A DNA stretch of 64,000 bases from Congregibacter brevis (GTDB lineage: Bacteria; Pseudomonadota; Gammaproteobacteria; Pseudomonadales; Halieaceae), in contig NZ_CP136865.1 in the NCBI RefSeq assembly GCF_045689245.1, positions 434,001-498,000 of the forward strand, written 5' to 3'. Shown piece after piece: positions 41,272 through 49,464 of this stretch. The notes below the pieces were generated by a model, which saw only the letters and a program-made list of their open reading frames with translations, did no database searches and was not told the DNA's origin. How positions within the stretch are numbered: position 1 is the stretch's first letter; the number at the start of each line of letters is the position of its first letter. Both the position numbers and the translations under genes were made by a program.

Positions 41272-41400
41272 TGCGGTAGAAATCGCCTGATTAGAAAGAT
41301 CGCGGCATTGTACACGGGAGCATCACAAAACACCGAGGCTTGAACCGCGAGGCAGGTAAATTAACGCCGCGGGGTAGGTCATTACTGCAAGGGCGTCGCC

Positions 41401-42486
41401 TCAACTTCCCGGCGGCGCAGAGCGGCGTTGCTCCCAGTTCTCAATAAGGGCGCGAGCAACGTTGCTACCCACCCGCCAGAGATTCTCAACAGCGGGGAGC
41501 ATACCCCCGAAGCCTTCCGTTTCACGGGTCAGGCTATCAACCGCAGTCATGCCGGGAGGCTGCATAGAGAAATTACTCGCGGTACGCAAAAGCATGATCC
41601 GATCGAAATTCACGCGACCACCGCCATCCAGAAAGCGAAGAGCTTCAAGAATCCCACTATCTTCTACAGCGGTAGTCACAAACTCGCCGTCGCCTTCGGT
41701 CCAGTAGCCTACCCAGTCGTTGGCCCATTCATTGAGGTACTTGCCGTGCCAAAACGTACTGGCAGATAGGTTGTCGCCGCGCATGATTTTGGGTGCTGCA
41801 AGGGCCTCAGGATAACCTTTGTATTCTGCGCGCAAGGCCTGCGCCGCTGCGTTATCAAAGAGCTCGACCCCTGCGCTCTCCTTGAATGCCCAGCCAGCAA
41901 GATCCCGATTCAGCGCAAAGACCTTTCCGGTATCATCGGCCCGCGGTTGTGGATACGGCTCGCCCGTCATAAACGGAAAGTAGCCGGTCTTCCAATCCTT
42001 TGGCATCTCTCGCGCATCTATCTCATGAGCCCAGTCGCCATTAACCACGTAGTTGGCCCACACCGCAGAACCCAAGGTGCCATCTGCCGGGTCGATGCCA
42101 GCAATGCCGCCAATGATCCAATAGCTGTGAGAGAAGTCGAAACGCTTATCCAGGCCCAGGGCCATGACACTGGCAGCGGCTCGATCCTGAGTCAGGCCGG
42201 TAAAGGTGACCAGCAAGCCTCGATCGCGATCCACGCAGGCCGCGTGCGTGCTGTAGGGCAGATCAAAACACTCGTCCAAAGGTTGATTGTCCAGCCCGCG
42301 TTCACGCCAAGCTTGAAATTCACCGGGGGCATCCCCTGTGTCTTCGCCGACTTCGAAGTTCACCAGAACGGCAACGCGTATTTCGATAGGGCCCTCTTGT
42401 GCGCCACCGGTCTGAGCGATCAATAGACCAGCGATAGCAAAAAGACCCATGAGGGTGCGTTGGACACTAAGAAAGACCGCGGACAT
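41401..42486 (-). CDS. Purine nucleoside permease (NUP family)
   Basis: NUP family protein of 361 aa. An N-terminal signal peptide (about 1-29) precedes the NUP domain: IRVAVLVNFEVGED, HSYWIIGGIAGIDP, GSAVWANYVVNGDWAHEID, and YLNEWANDWVGYWT near residue 255. Fungal NUP acts as a high-affinity purine nucleoside permease, but the sequence resembles a soluble nucleoside phosphorylase fold with a signal peptide, so periplasmic nucleoside binding or cleavage is also possible. It stands between cpdA and parE, where E. coli and Pseudomonas have the esterase gene yqiA. Its product could feed the deoxyribose module elsewhere in the window. Confidence 0.87.
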   Translation of the reverse strand: MSAVFLSVQRTLMGLFAIAGLLIAQTGGAQEGPIEIRVAVLVNFEVGEDTGDAPGEFQAWRERGLDNQPLDECFDLPYSTHAACVDRDRGLLVTFTGLTQDRAAASVMALGLDKRFDFSHSYWIIGGIAGIDPADGTLGSAVWANYVVNGDWAHEIDAREMPKDWKTGYFPFMTGEPYPQPRADDTGKVFALNRDLAGWAFKESAGVELFDNAAAQALRAEYKGYPEALAAPKIMRGDNLSASTFWHGKYLNEWANDWVGYWTEGDGEFVTTAVEDSGILEALRFLDGGGRVNFDRIMLLRTASNFSMQPPGMTAVDSLTRETEGFGGMLPAVENLWRVGSNVARALIENWEQRRSAPPGS

Positions 42487-42563
42487 GGCGAAACACCAAC
42501 TAGAAAAAGCTTAGGAACAGGTTATGCGGTTTAACCTTGGGATGCCAAGGCTGCCATCGCGGC

Positions 42564-43400
42564 TCACAGGTAACCGGAGGCCTCTCTATCGACGGGGAAG
42601 ATTTGTGATTCTGCGCGAGACACGTCGGTAAGAATTGTGCCATCGGGGTTCAGTTCCAGCCAACGAAACCCGGGAGCCTGAGTGTCTACGGCAAAGTCCA
42701 CTTGCTGCGGAAGAAATTGCACACAGGTTGAGGGGGTACAAAGAAGCCGCAGATCGTCACACTTCTGATCCAGCTCTTGATGCACATGGCCCCACAGTAC
42801 TGCCCGGACATGGGGGTAGCGCGCCAAAATCTCAAAAAATGAGTCTGCATCTGACACCTTTTGCTCATCCAGCCAATCACAACCCACGGGAACCGGCTGG
42901 TGGTGCATGCATATCAAGGTGTGTAAGCCCGCTTCGGCGCTCAACCTCAGGCATTCCTCGAGACGTTGAAGCTCGGGACGACCCAAATGACCACCCACCT
43001 CACCGGGCAGCTGTGAATCAAGCATCACAATCTGCCATGCGCCGACGCGAATTTCGCCTGGAAGACGCTTGGCACCGCCAACATCGATCATCACATCGCG
43101 GAGATCATGATTGCCCGGAATCCAATAGTGCTCCGTAGTGATTTGGTCAAAATAGCCTACGAGTCGTTTGTAGGCATCACCTGCTCCCGAGTCCGCGAGG
43201 TCGCCCGTTCCAAGGATGAAATCGGGGTCAGGGTATTCGTTCTTTACCAAATCAATCACAGCCTGCAACGAGTAGTCGGTATCCAGACCGAGTAACTTCC
43301 CACCATCGTGCGCTTTTAGGTGGGTGTCGGTGAGCTGCACAATGCGGACGGTTTCGCTGCGCACACTCAGTTGACAGACACTGTTTGGGATTTCACTCAT
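42564..43400 (-). CDS. cpdA: 3',5'-cyclic-AMP phosphodiesterase
   Basis: Hydrolyses cAMP to AMP. 278 aa; binuclear metallophosphoesterase motifs in order: QLTDTHL, GTGDLADSG, WIPGNHD, CMHHQPVP and WGHVHQE. The position between the DUF1249 gene and parE, divergent from tolC, is the classical cpdA locus. A cAMP system is therefore likely in this organism, consistent with the CRP-type site at 31.47 kb. Starts 14 bp after the DUF1249 gene stop. Confidence 0.93.
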   Translation of the reverse strand: MSEIPNSVCQLSVRSETVRIVQLTDTHLKAHDGGKLLGLDTDYSLQAVIDLVKNEYPDPDFILGTGDLADSGAGDAYKRLVGYFDQITTEHYWIPGNHDLRDVMIDVGGAKRLPGEIRVGAWQIVMLDSQLPGEVGGHLGRPELQRLEECLRLSAEAGLHTLICMHHQPVPVGCDWLDEQKVSDADSFFEILARYPHVRAVLWGHVHQELDQKCDDLRLLCTPSTCVQFLPQQVDFAVDTQAPGFRWLELNPDGTILTDVSRAESQIFPVDREASGYL

Positions 43401-43413
43401 GAAAAAGTCGCCC

Positions 43414-43896
43414 TTAGGCGTGTTCTGCCCCGGGCTTTAGAAGACCAGCGACATCGGCCTGCCCGAAGTGCAGGCAGTGCGACAACCAGTCAGCGAGAAA
43501 TCGGTTCTGTTGGTTCTTTTCGTCCTGCTGGTGCATGGACGGATTCGGATATGTGTACCGGCCCTGAGTCTTTCCGGCGGTTTGAAATCGCACCACTTCA
43601 ATCATTCCAGCGTCATGGTAGGCGCGTGCCTCCATAACAAGAGGGGCTAACCAGTTGGTGCTCAGATCTGCGGTCTGCTCGCTGTCCATAGCTGCACTGC
43701 GGTAGCTCTGCAGACAAAAAAGCGTGGTGTAGCGACTTCGCTCCAGAACTTCGATATGCACCTGAGCGCCATCTACCGAGAAATGTTTGCTGTTGCAGCT
43801 CTCGTAATCCGAAAACAAACGTAACAAACGGGCGTAATTAGCCTCGCAAAGGGCATGCAATGCACGCAAATCGACTTTGTAAGAGCCTTTTATCAC
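43414..43896 (-). CDS. yqiB: DUF1249 family protein (YqiB-like)
   Basis: A 160-aa protein with DUF1249 features: YKVDLRALHALCEANYARLLRLF near the N-terminus, VHIEVLERSRYTT, the VRFQTAGKTQGRYTYPNPSMHQQDEK segment (split by conserved Pro), and ADWLSHCLHFG. Function is unknown. It precedes cpdA, as in E. coli and Pseudomonas, where the upstream gene is nudF (ADP-ribose pyrophosphatase); nudF is missing here. It is divergent from tolC. Confidence 0.93.
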   Translation of the reverse strand: MIKGSYKVDLRALHALCEANYARLLRLFSDYESCNSKHFSVDGAQVHIEVLERSRYTTLFCLQSYRSAAMDSEQTADLSTNWLAPLVMEARAYHDAGMIEVVRFQTAGKTQGRYTYPNPSMHQQDEKNQQNRFLADWLSHCLHFGQADVAGLLKPGAEHA

Positions 43897-44212
43897 TGCT
43901 TGTACTTTCCCCCGACGAAATTTCGGTACTAATTCAACGCCAATTCAATGCCAATTCAATGCCACTGCCTGAACCAATACCCAAGGATTACACGTATTCC
44001 TTTGCAACAGGGCACATGTCGATCAAGAAAATCGATCAAATGCACTTAAAACGCGATGGGTCGCGCATTAACGTATAGTCTTGAATCGAGTGTACCACCT
44101 AAAATTGTAACCCTGACTAGCGTAGCTTTCGTGACTATTCAGCACTGCGAAGCAGTCGACATTACTGGTAACATTTGCGCGGCTTTAATTCCGCATACCC
44201 AAGGATTTCATT
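43897..44212. other. 316-bp divergent intergenic region between DUF1249 gene and tolC
   Basis: Holds three tandem 11-bp repeats (43931-43963) and a small hairpin GCG-ATGGGT-CGC near 44053. No gene is convincing in any frame, and no remnant of nudF is seen. The tolC ribosome binding site AAGGA lies at about 44200. I see no promoter I would call; candidate -10 boxes (TATAGT, 44074-44079) lack a matching -35. Confidence 0.6.
43931..43963. repeat. Three tandem 11-bp repeats upstream of tolC
   Basis: AATTCAACGCC (43931-43941) is followed by two copies of AATTCAATGCC (43942-43952, 43953-43963). Period and copy number equal those of the unrelated repeat at 28009-28041. Confidence 0.9.
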
Positions 44213-45649
44213 ATGTATGTCCCCGGCAAGGTCCTCCTCGCCTCTCTGACTCTGGTTGCATCAGCAGTGGCTTCATCCTCTGCGAGCGCTGAGTCACTGC
44301 GTGATATCTACGAACTGGCGCTCGAAAACGATGCGACGCTCAAAGCTCAGCAAGCCCTGTATATGGCAGGTCTGGAAGATGAGAATGCTGCGCTGTCTGT
44401 ATTGCTACCTCAGGTAACCGCTACCGCCGGTACTCAAAACTCGGATACGGACACCACGAGCCCGGGCATTATCGGGTTTGACCCGACCGGCGCACCCATC
44501 ATTGGTAATACCTTTGACAATACCGATGTGGATACGGACACATATCAGGTTTCTCTGCAGCAAGCTATTTTCAATCTTCCTGCCTGGTTTTCTTTTCAGT
44601 CTGGCAAGGAGCTGTCAAAGCAGGTCGAAGCGACTTTCGCGGCGAATCAACAAAATTTGATTGTTCGTGTAGTCCAAGCCTACCTGGCTGTGTTGCGCGC
44701 TCAAGACAATCTTCGCGCCTCCGTCGCGCGCGAAGAAGCATTTGGCCGCCAGCTCGAGCAGAATCAGCAACGCTTTGAAGTGGGCCTCATTGCTATCACC
44801 GACGTCTACGAATCTCAGGCTGCTTATGATCTTTCTCAGGTCGACAGAATTTCTGACGAGAACTCCGTTGCCGTTGCGCTTGAGAACCTCAGCGTTCTTA
44901 CGGGCAAACGACACGATACGCTCGACGTCCTTGTAGAGTCCTTTGCCGTAAACAAGCCTGAGCCTGCAGATCGCAGCGCATGGGTCGAGTTCGCTCTGGC
45001 GAACAACTTCAATCTGAAGGCTTCTCAGTACGCCGAAGAAGCCGCTCGACAAAACGCCAAGGCACGGCGTCTGGCTCATGCGCCAACCATCAGCGGCTCG
45101 GCGCAGTATCTGGAATCTGAGACTGACGGTACGCGTTTTCAGGATCCGGCCGGTATTTTTAACTTCCCGCCCAATTCTGAACGGGACCAGACGGTGTGGG
45201 GCGTAGAGCTCTCTATGCCGCTCTACACCGGCGGAGCGATCAGTGCAGAACGCCGTCGTGCAGCGCAGCTGTTTAATCAGGCGCGCGAGGAGCGTATCAA
45301 CCTTACGCGACAAACCGTTACTGATGCCCGATCTTTGCACATGACTGTAGTGAACGATGTCGCTCGAGTTGCCGCACGAAAGCAGAGCATTCTGTCGTCC
45401 AAGAGCGCTTTGGATGCGACCCAGGCCGGCTATGAAGTGGGCACCCGAAACATCGTCGACGTGCTGAATGCGCAGAACACGCTGTTTGGCGCGCTCCGTG
45501 ATTACGCCAACAGTCGCTATGACTATATCGTCAACACGCTGCTACTGAAGGAGCAGGCGGGCCTCCTAAGCCCCGAGGACGTTATAAATCTTGATAGCTA
45601 CCTCGAAGCTGCAGCGGCGCCCACCAGCTCAGGAATGGCGCCCAAGTAA
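44213..45649 (+). CDS. tolC: TolC family outer membrane channel protein
   Basis: Outer-membrane component of tripartite efflux pumps and type I secretion; trimeric. 478 aa. Signal peptide (about 1-27, ending SASA|ESLRDIY), then two OEP repeats. DIYELALENDATLKAQQA and its second-half counterpart FALANNFNLKASQYAEE reflect the duplication, and YEVGTRNIVDVLNAQNTLFGA is the typical C-terminal helix. AAGGA precedes the ATG. The 3' end overlaps the convergent waaA gene by 21 bp. Position next to waaA and the DUF1249 gene matches Pseudomonas-like synteny. Confidence 0.95.
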   Translation: MYVPGKVLLASLTLVASAVASSSASAESLRDIYELALENDATLKAQQALYMAGLEDENAALSVLLPQVTATAGTQNSDTDTTSPGIIGFDPTGAPIIGNTFDNTDVDTDTYQVSLQQAIFNLPAWFSFQSGKELSKQVEATFAANQQNLIVRVVQAYLAVLRAQDNLRASVAREEAFGRQLEQNQQRFEVGLIAITDVYESQAAYDLSQVDRISDENSVAVALENLSVLTGKRHDTLDVLVESFAVNKPEPADRSAWVEFALANNFNLKASQYAEEAARQNAKARRLAHAPTISGSAQYLESETDGTRFQDPAGIFNFPPNSERDQTVWGVELSMPLYTGGAISAERRRAAQLFNQAREERINLTRQTVTDARSLHMTVVNDVARVAARKQSILSSKSALDATQAGYEVGTRNIVDVLNAQNTLFGALRDYANSRYDYIVNTLLLKEQAGLLSPEDVINLDSYLEAAAAPTSSGMAPK

Positions 45650-46909
45650 ATCTTGCAGGCCCTGAAACAAGGCGTCCAACGCGCCTTGATTGTTTTTCAG
45701 AACCTCTAACGCCGCCGTACCTCGGCGGCGTTTTTCGTTGTCATATTCGGATAGACGCTCAAATTGCGCAACAAGCTCTGACTCATTGGCGCAACGCTGA
45801 AGGGCACCAGCCTCTGAAAGCCGGGCAGTAATGTCTTCAAAATTGAACATGGAAGGCCCGCACAGTATCGGCATACCCCATGCTGCGGCCTCAAGAGGAT
45901 TATGTCCGCCCCGCTCAATAAAACTTCCGCCAATGACTCCAAGGTCTGCGACACCAAACAGCGCTGACAGCTCGCCAAGAGAATCCAGCAAAACCAGATC
46001 TGTACTGTCATCGACGGTCTCAGACTGGGATCGACGAGAGACCCTCAGTCCATCGCTTTTACAAAGCTCATATACCGCCTCGAATCGCTCCGGGTGTCTT
46101 GGCGCCAACAGCAGCAGCGCGTTGTTCTTAACTTTGCGAAACGCAGCGAAAGCGGACAACGCCAACTCGTCCTCACCCTCGTGAGTACTGGCAAAGACAA
46201 TCGCAAACCGATCGGACAGGCCCCACTGACGGCGAAGGTCTCCGATGCGCGTACGAGTGTCTTCATCAAGGCGAATATCAAACTTAACGCTGCCAGTGAC
46301 CTTAAGACGCGCCGCCTCCATTCCCAGCTGCATGAAGCGATCTGCATCCGCAGAATTTTGCACACCCACCCAGTCAAGAGCATCGAGCATGTCCCGAGTG
46401 ATGCCCGCCACCTTTGCGTAGCCCGCGGCAGACCTGGCAGACAGCCGAGCATTCGCAAGCAGTATCCGACAGCCTGAACGTTGGCTGTAGTGGAGGAGAT
46501 TAGGCCACAGCTCGGTCTCCATCAAAACCAGCAATCGCGGACGAGTACGTTTTAGAAAACGCTTAACAGCGCCGGGCGTGTCCCAGGGTGCATAGACGTG
46601 AAAAACCCTGTCTCCGAACAAGCGGCGAACCTGTGCGGACCCAGTAGGCGTGGTAGTGGTAACGATCACACGATGACCGGGATACTCGGTGAGGATACGC
46701 TCTACAAGAGGTCCCGCGGCGAGGGTCTCACCCAGCGAGACCGCGTGAATCCATATCCCAGGTCTGTCGACCACCGGCGGTTTAAAAAAACCAAAACGCT
46801 CTGCGAGCCGCTCCCGGTAGGCGGGAGCACGACGGGAACGCAGAATCATGCGCAACAAAATGAAAGGTTGCAGCACGATAAACAGCGTACTGTAGGCAAT
46901 GCGACTCAC
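45629..46909 (-). CDS. waaA: 3-deoxy-D-manno-octulosonic acid transferase
   Basis: Transfers Kdo from CMP-Kdo to lipid IVA at the cytoplasmic face of the inner membrane. 426 aa, GT30 family. N-terminal membrane-associated helix (about 5-22), Glu of the WIHAVSLGET motif (about 52-61) as catalytic acid, LLMETELWPN, and the C-terminal nucleotide-sugar site GGSFIERGGHNPLEAAAWG. Whether one or two Kdo are added cannot be told from sequence. Overlaps the convergent tolC by 21 bp, and lies divergent from the small methyltransferase gene (122 bp). Confidence 0.95.
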   Translation of the reverse strand: MSRIAYSTLFIVLQPFILLRMILRSRRAPAYRERLAERFGFFKPPVVDRPGIWIHAVSLGETLAAGPLVERILTEYPGHRVIVTTTTPTGSAQVRRLFGDRVFHVYAPWDTPGAVKRFLKRTRPRLLVLMETELWPNLLHYSQRSGCRILLANARLSARSAAGYAKVAGITRDMLDALDWVGVQNSADADRFMQLGMEAARLKVTGSVKFDIRLDEDTRTRIGDLRRQWGLSDRFAIVFASTHEGEDELALSAFAAFRKVKNNALLLLAPRHPERFEAVYELCKSDGLRVSRRSQSETVDDSTDLVLLDSLGELSALFGVADLGVIGGSFIERGGHNPLEAAAWGMPILCGPSMFNFEDITARLSEAGALQRCANESELVAQFERLSEYDNEKRRRGTAALEVLKNNQGALDALFQGLQDLLGRHS

Positions 46910-47031
46910 AGCGGTTGCTCAGACTCAAAGAACAGCTGCAGCATAACGATCAAAGTCAGCGACGACCACAGCTTGCGACCAGCAGCCGCTATCGGTAGTG
47001 TCAGCGCCCCGGCAAAACAGAGTGCGCAACT

Positions 47032-47658
47032 GTGTCCAAACACATCGAACTGATCCTGCCTATCGACATAGACAGCGTTAAGGGCTTTCTTTCCCATGCC
47101 GAAGGAGAGGCCTTGTTCCGCTGCGCAAGTACCTTAGCGCAAGGCGCCGTAGCGGTAGAGATAGGAAGCTACTGTGGCAAATCGTCGGTTTATCTGGGGC
47201 TTGGCTGCAAGGCTACGGGTAGCACACTGTTTGCGGTAGACCATCATCGGGGCTCCGAAGAGCATCAACCCGGAGAGATGTTCCATGATCCGCAATTGGT
47301 CGACGATACCGGTGCTTTTAGCACCCTCGCGAGCTTTCGTAAGACCATTCGTGCGGCTGATCTCGATGACAGCGTCATACCCGTTTTGAGCAGCTCTGCC
47401 CAATTTGCCCGGGCATGGCAGGGCGAGCTGGGGTTGGTGTTTATCGATGGCGGCCACAGTCTCGATGCAGCATTACTTGATTATCGAAGCTGGGCAGGCT
47501 CTATCGCTCAAAAAGGGCTACTGGCGATCCACGACGTGTACCCGGGGTCAGAGGCGGGAGGCCAGGCTCCCATTACGGTCTATCGCCTGGCTATGGCTTC
47601 GGGATTGTTTAAGGAAATAATGTCGGTAGACAGCCTGAGGGTTTTAGAGCGGCTTTAG
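47032..47658 (+). CDS. Class I SAM-dependent methyltransferase (Methyltransf_24 type)
   Basis: A 208-aa methyltransferase with GTG start. SAM motif I is VEIGSYCGKSSVYLG near residue 44; motif II region TLFAVDHHRG; LVFIDGGHSLDAALLDYRSW (about 142-161) is typical of the CmcI-like/Methyltransf_24 group, and AIHDVYPG follows. Such enzymes methylate small molecules or sugars. Context (waaA and glycosyltransferase genes) suggests an envelope saccharide or lipid substrate. It is convergent with the alpha/alpha-barrel gene. Substrate not determinable. Confidence 0.85.
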   Translation: MSKHIELILPIDIDSVKGFLSHAEGEALFRCASTLAQGAVAVEIGSYCGKSSVYLGLGCKATGSTLFAVDHHRGSEEHQPGEMFHDPQLVDDTGAFSTLASFRKTIRAADLDDSVIPVLSSSAQFARAWQGELGLVFIDGGHSLDAALLDYRSWAGSIAQKGLLAIHDVYPGSEAGGQAPITVYRLAMASGLFKEIMSVDSLRVLERL

Positions 47659-47660
47659 AG

Positions 47661-47678
47661 GTCTAGGTCTAGGTCTAG
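47661..47678. repeat. Hexamer tandem repeat (GTCTAG)x3
   Basis: Three exact GTCTAG copies begin 2 bp after the methyltransferase stop and just reach the stop codon region of the convergent gene. This is a potential slippage site with no visible coding consequence. Confidence 0.9.
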
Positions 47679-48745
47679 GTCGCGCGCCGGGATAAAGGTG
47701 TAGCGGCGGAGTCGAGAAGCTCAACACAGGTAAAAATGTTCGCCGCTGCTGTGTGCTGAGTCAGTGCGTCGGCAGCGAGCAGTACAGCGCCCGCCGTCCA
47801 GGTTGGCCGCTCATCGGGCCACAGCAGATCTTCTGCAAACTGATAACCCGTCCAGTAATCGCCGGTGTCGCTGCGCCACTGGTGCAGCCAGCTGTAGAGC
47901 TCAACGGCGCGAGCATGTTCTCCTGCAGCGAGGAGGGCCATCACGAGCTCGCAGGACTCTGCGACGGTCACCCAGGGCTCCTCGACTACGCAACGACAAC
48001 CCATACCGTCTTCCACAAACTCATCCCACCGCGCAGCGAGACGCTCCTTTGCTGCAGCGCCTCTAATTACACCGGTCAGCACGGGATAAAACCAATCCAT
48101 AGAATAGCGGGACTTACTCTCCCACGTGCGATCGAAACGCTGGGGGCGATTACGCAAGGCATCACCGAGGGCGCTTCGACTTTGGAGGAACTCGGGTCGC
48201 TCTTCACCCAGAGTGACCGCTATGTTGTGGGCGCACTCAAGGCTTTTGTAAATCGAGCTACATCCGGTGATCAATGCATCAGAACGCGGCGTGCCATCTT
48301 CGTCCACAGCCCAGTCTATGTCGCCGTGTTCTGACTGCAAGGACATCACGAAGCTCATGGCTTTATTAACCACCGGCCAAAGCTCTGACAGAAAATCGCG
48401 ATTTTCGCTGATCAGGTAGTGATGCCAAACACCGGTCGCGACATAGGCGACAAAGTTTGTCTCTCGCCGCTCGCGATTATCAGGTACACCGTTTCTGTAG
48501 GCTGCCCACCAACTACCGTCACTCAACTGCTGCTCTGCCAGCCAACGGTAGGCACGCTCTGCTGCGTTCCACTCTCCGCCAATAGACAGGCCCATGGCCG
48601 CTTCCACGTGATCCCAGGGATCAGCATAGTTGCCAGGTGACCAGGGGATTTCCCCGTTCGATAGCTGAGCATCGCGGATCGATGCGATGGTCGGCGCGAG
48701 AAAGTCCCGGGGGAATAGTCCGGTAGTGAAGTAGGGGCCGCTCAC
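47675..48745 (-). CDS. Alpha/alpha-barrel (prenyltransferase-like/six-hairpin) protein
   Basis: A 356-aa protein of the prenyltransferase/squalene-cyclase-like or six-hairpin glycosidase fold, rich in Trp and repeated helical hairpins: NGEIPWSPGNYADPWDHVEAAMGL, AYRWLAEQQLSDGSWW, and YKSLECAH. Database labels for such genes are often prenyltransferase, but the DxDD-type isoprenoid motif is absent, and a sugar-processing role fits the glycan context better (inference). Its start overlaps the stop of the upstream methyltransferase gene by 4 bp (ATGA), so it is the last gene of a GT4-methyltransferase unit. Confidence 0.7.
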   Translation of the reverse strand: MSGPYFTTGLFPRDFLAPTIASIRDAQLSNGEIPWSPGNYADPWDHVEAAMGLSIGGEWNAAERAYRWLAEQQLSDGSWWAAYRNGVPDNRERRETNFVAYVATGVWHHYLISENRDFLSELWPVVNKAMSFVMSLQSEHGDIDWAVDEDGTPRSDALITGCSSIYKSLECAHNIAVTLGEERPEFLQSRSALGDALRNRPQRFDRTWESKSRYSMDWFYPVLTGVIRGAAAKERLAARWDEFVEDGMGCRCVVEEPWVTVAESCELVMALLAAGEHARAVELYSWLHQWRSDTGDYWTGYQFAEDLLWPDERPTWTAGAVLLAADALTQHTAAANIFTCVELLDSAATPLSRRAT

Positions 48746-49464
48746 TCGCTGCCCTTGCGAAAATACATGACGACGCTTTTACCAAGAACGGGGTTGAGCG
48801 TGCGCTCAAGCACACGCGTAAATGCTGGTTGGCTCATCATATCCCAGACCAGCAAACGATGATATTGGCGCACCAGCCAGTTGCTTTCCCGCGACTTCCA
48901 GAACAAACACTGCAACCACCAGTAAATGCTGTGCAACGCATGGGCCCCATGTTCGTAATAAACGTTGAAACCTTGTTTTTCAATCTCGGTGCAGAGATCA
49001 GCCTTATCAAAAATACGTAAATGACCGCCTAACACTTGATGATAATCGCGAGAAAGGCTCCAGCAGATGCGTTCGCACCATGCCCGGGGAACGCTCGCAC
49101 AAAACCGGCCGCCGGGCTTCAGCACCCGAGAAATCTCAGCCAATGCGCTACGATAGTCCGGGATATGCTCCAACACTTCGCTACAGATAACAGCGTCGAA
49201 ACTCTCATCTGCAAAAGGCAGTTTCAGAGCGTCTCCGGCTAGAAGCAGAAACAGCGCGGAATCTTCTGAAGCAGAATCACGGAATTCCGCCATGCGCTCC
49301 CGAGCAGTCGCCAAGTCCTTGAGAGATAGATCTACGCCCACGGCATCTACACCATCAAGGGCGCAGGCGGCAATCACATGTCTGCCTTCACCGCAGCCCA
49401 GGTCCAGAACGCGCTGCCCTGGGTGCATAGGGAAATAATTCCGATCAAGCGTTTGCATCGGCAA
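48742..49464 (-). CDS. Class I SAM-dependent methyltransferase (Methyltransf_11 type)
   Basis: A 240-aa methyltransferase. SAM motif I RVLDLGCGEGRHVIAA at about 18-33, motif post-I VGVDLSLKDL, motif II FDAVICSEVLEHIPD (about 93-107), and LKPGGRFCASVP motif III. The C-terminal region has aromatic, membrane-interacting character (SIYWWLQCLFWK), which suggests a lipid-linked or membrane substrate. Overlaps the upstream glycosyltransferase gene by 20 bp and the downstream alpha/alpha-barrel gene by 4 bp. The target is unknown. Confidence 0.87.
   Translation of the reverse strand: MPMQTLDRNYFPMHPGQRVLDLGCGEGRHVIAACALDGVDAVGVDLSLKDLATARERMAEFRDSASEDSALFLLLAGDALKLPFADESFDAVICSEVLEHIPDYRSALAEISRVLKPGGRFCASVPRAWCERICWSLSRDYHQVLGGHLRIFDKADLCTEIEKQGFNVYYEHGAHALHSIYWWLQCLFWKSRESNWLVRQYHRLLVWDMMSQPAFTRVLERTLNPVLGKSVVMYFRKGSE

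Noticed and set aside
43860..44078. Short plus-strand ORF in the region where nudF would be expected
   Set aside because: It has no Nudix box in either strand and contains the tandem repeats; not a nudF remnant.
44615..45340. 241-codon minus-strand ORF inside tolC
   Set aside because: TolC coding on the plus strand is unambiguous with duplicated OEP repeats.
46906..47097. 63-codon minus-strand ORF just upstream of waaA
   Set aside because: It overlaps the start of the methyltransferase gene in antisense and has no family resemblance; the waaA promoter is a better reading of the gap.
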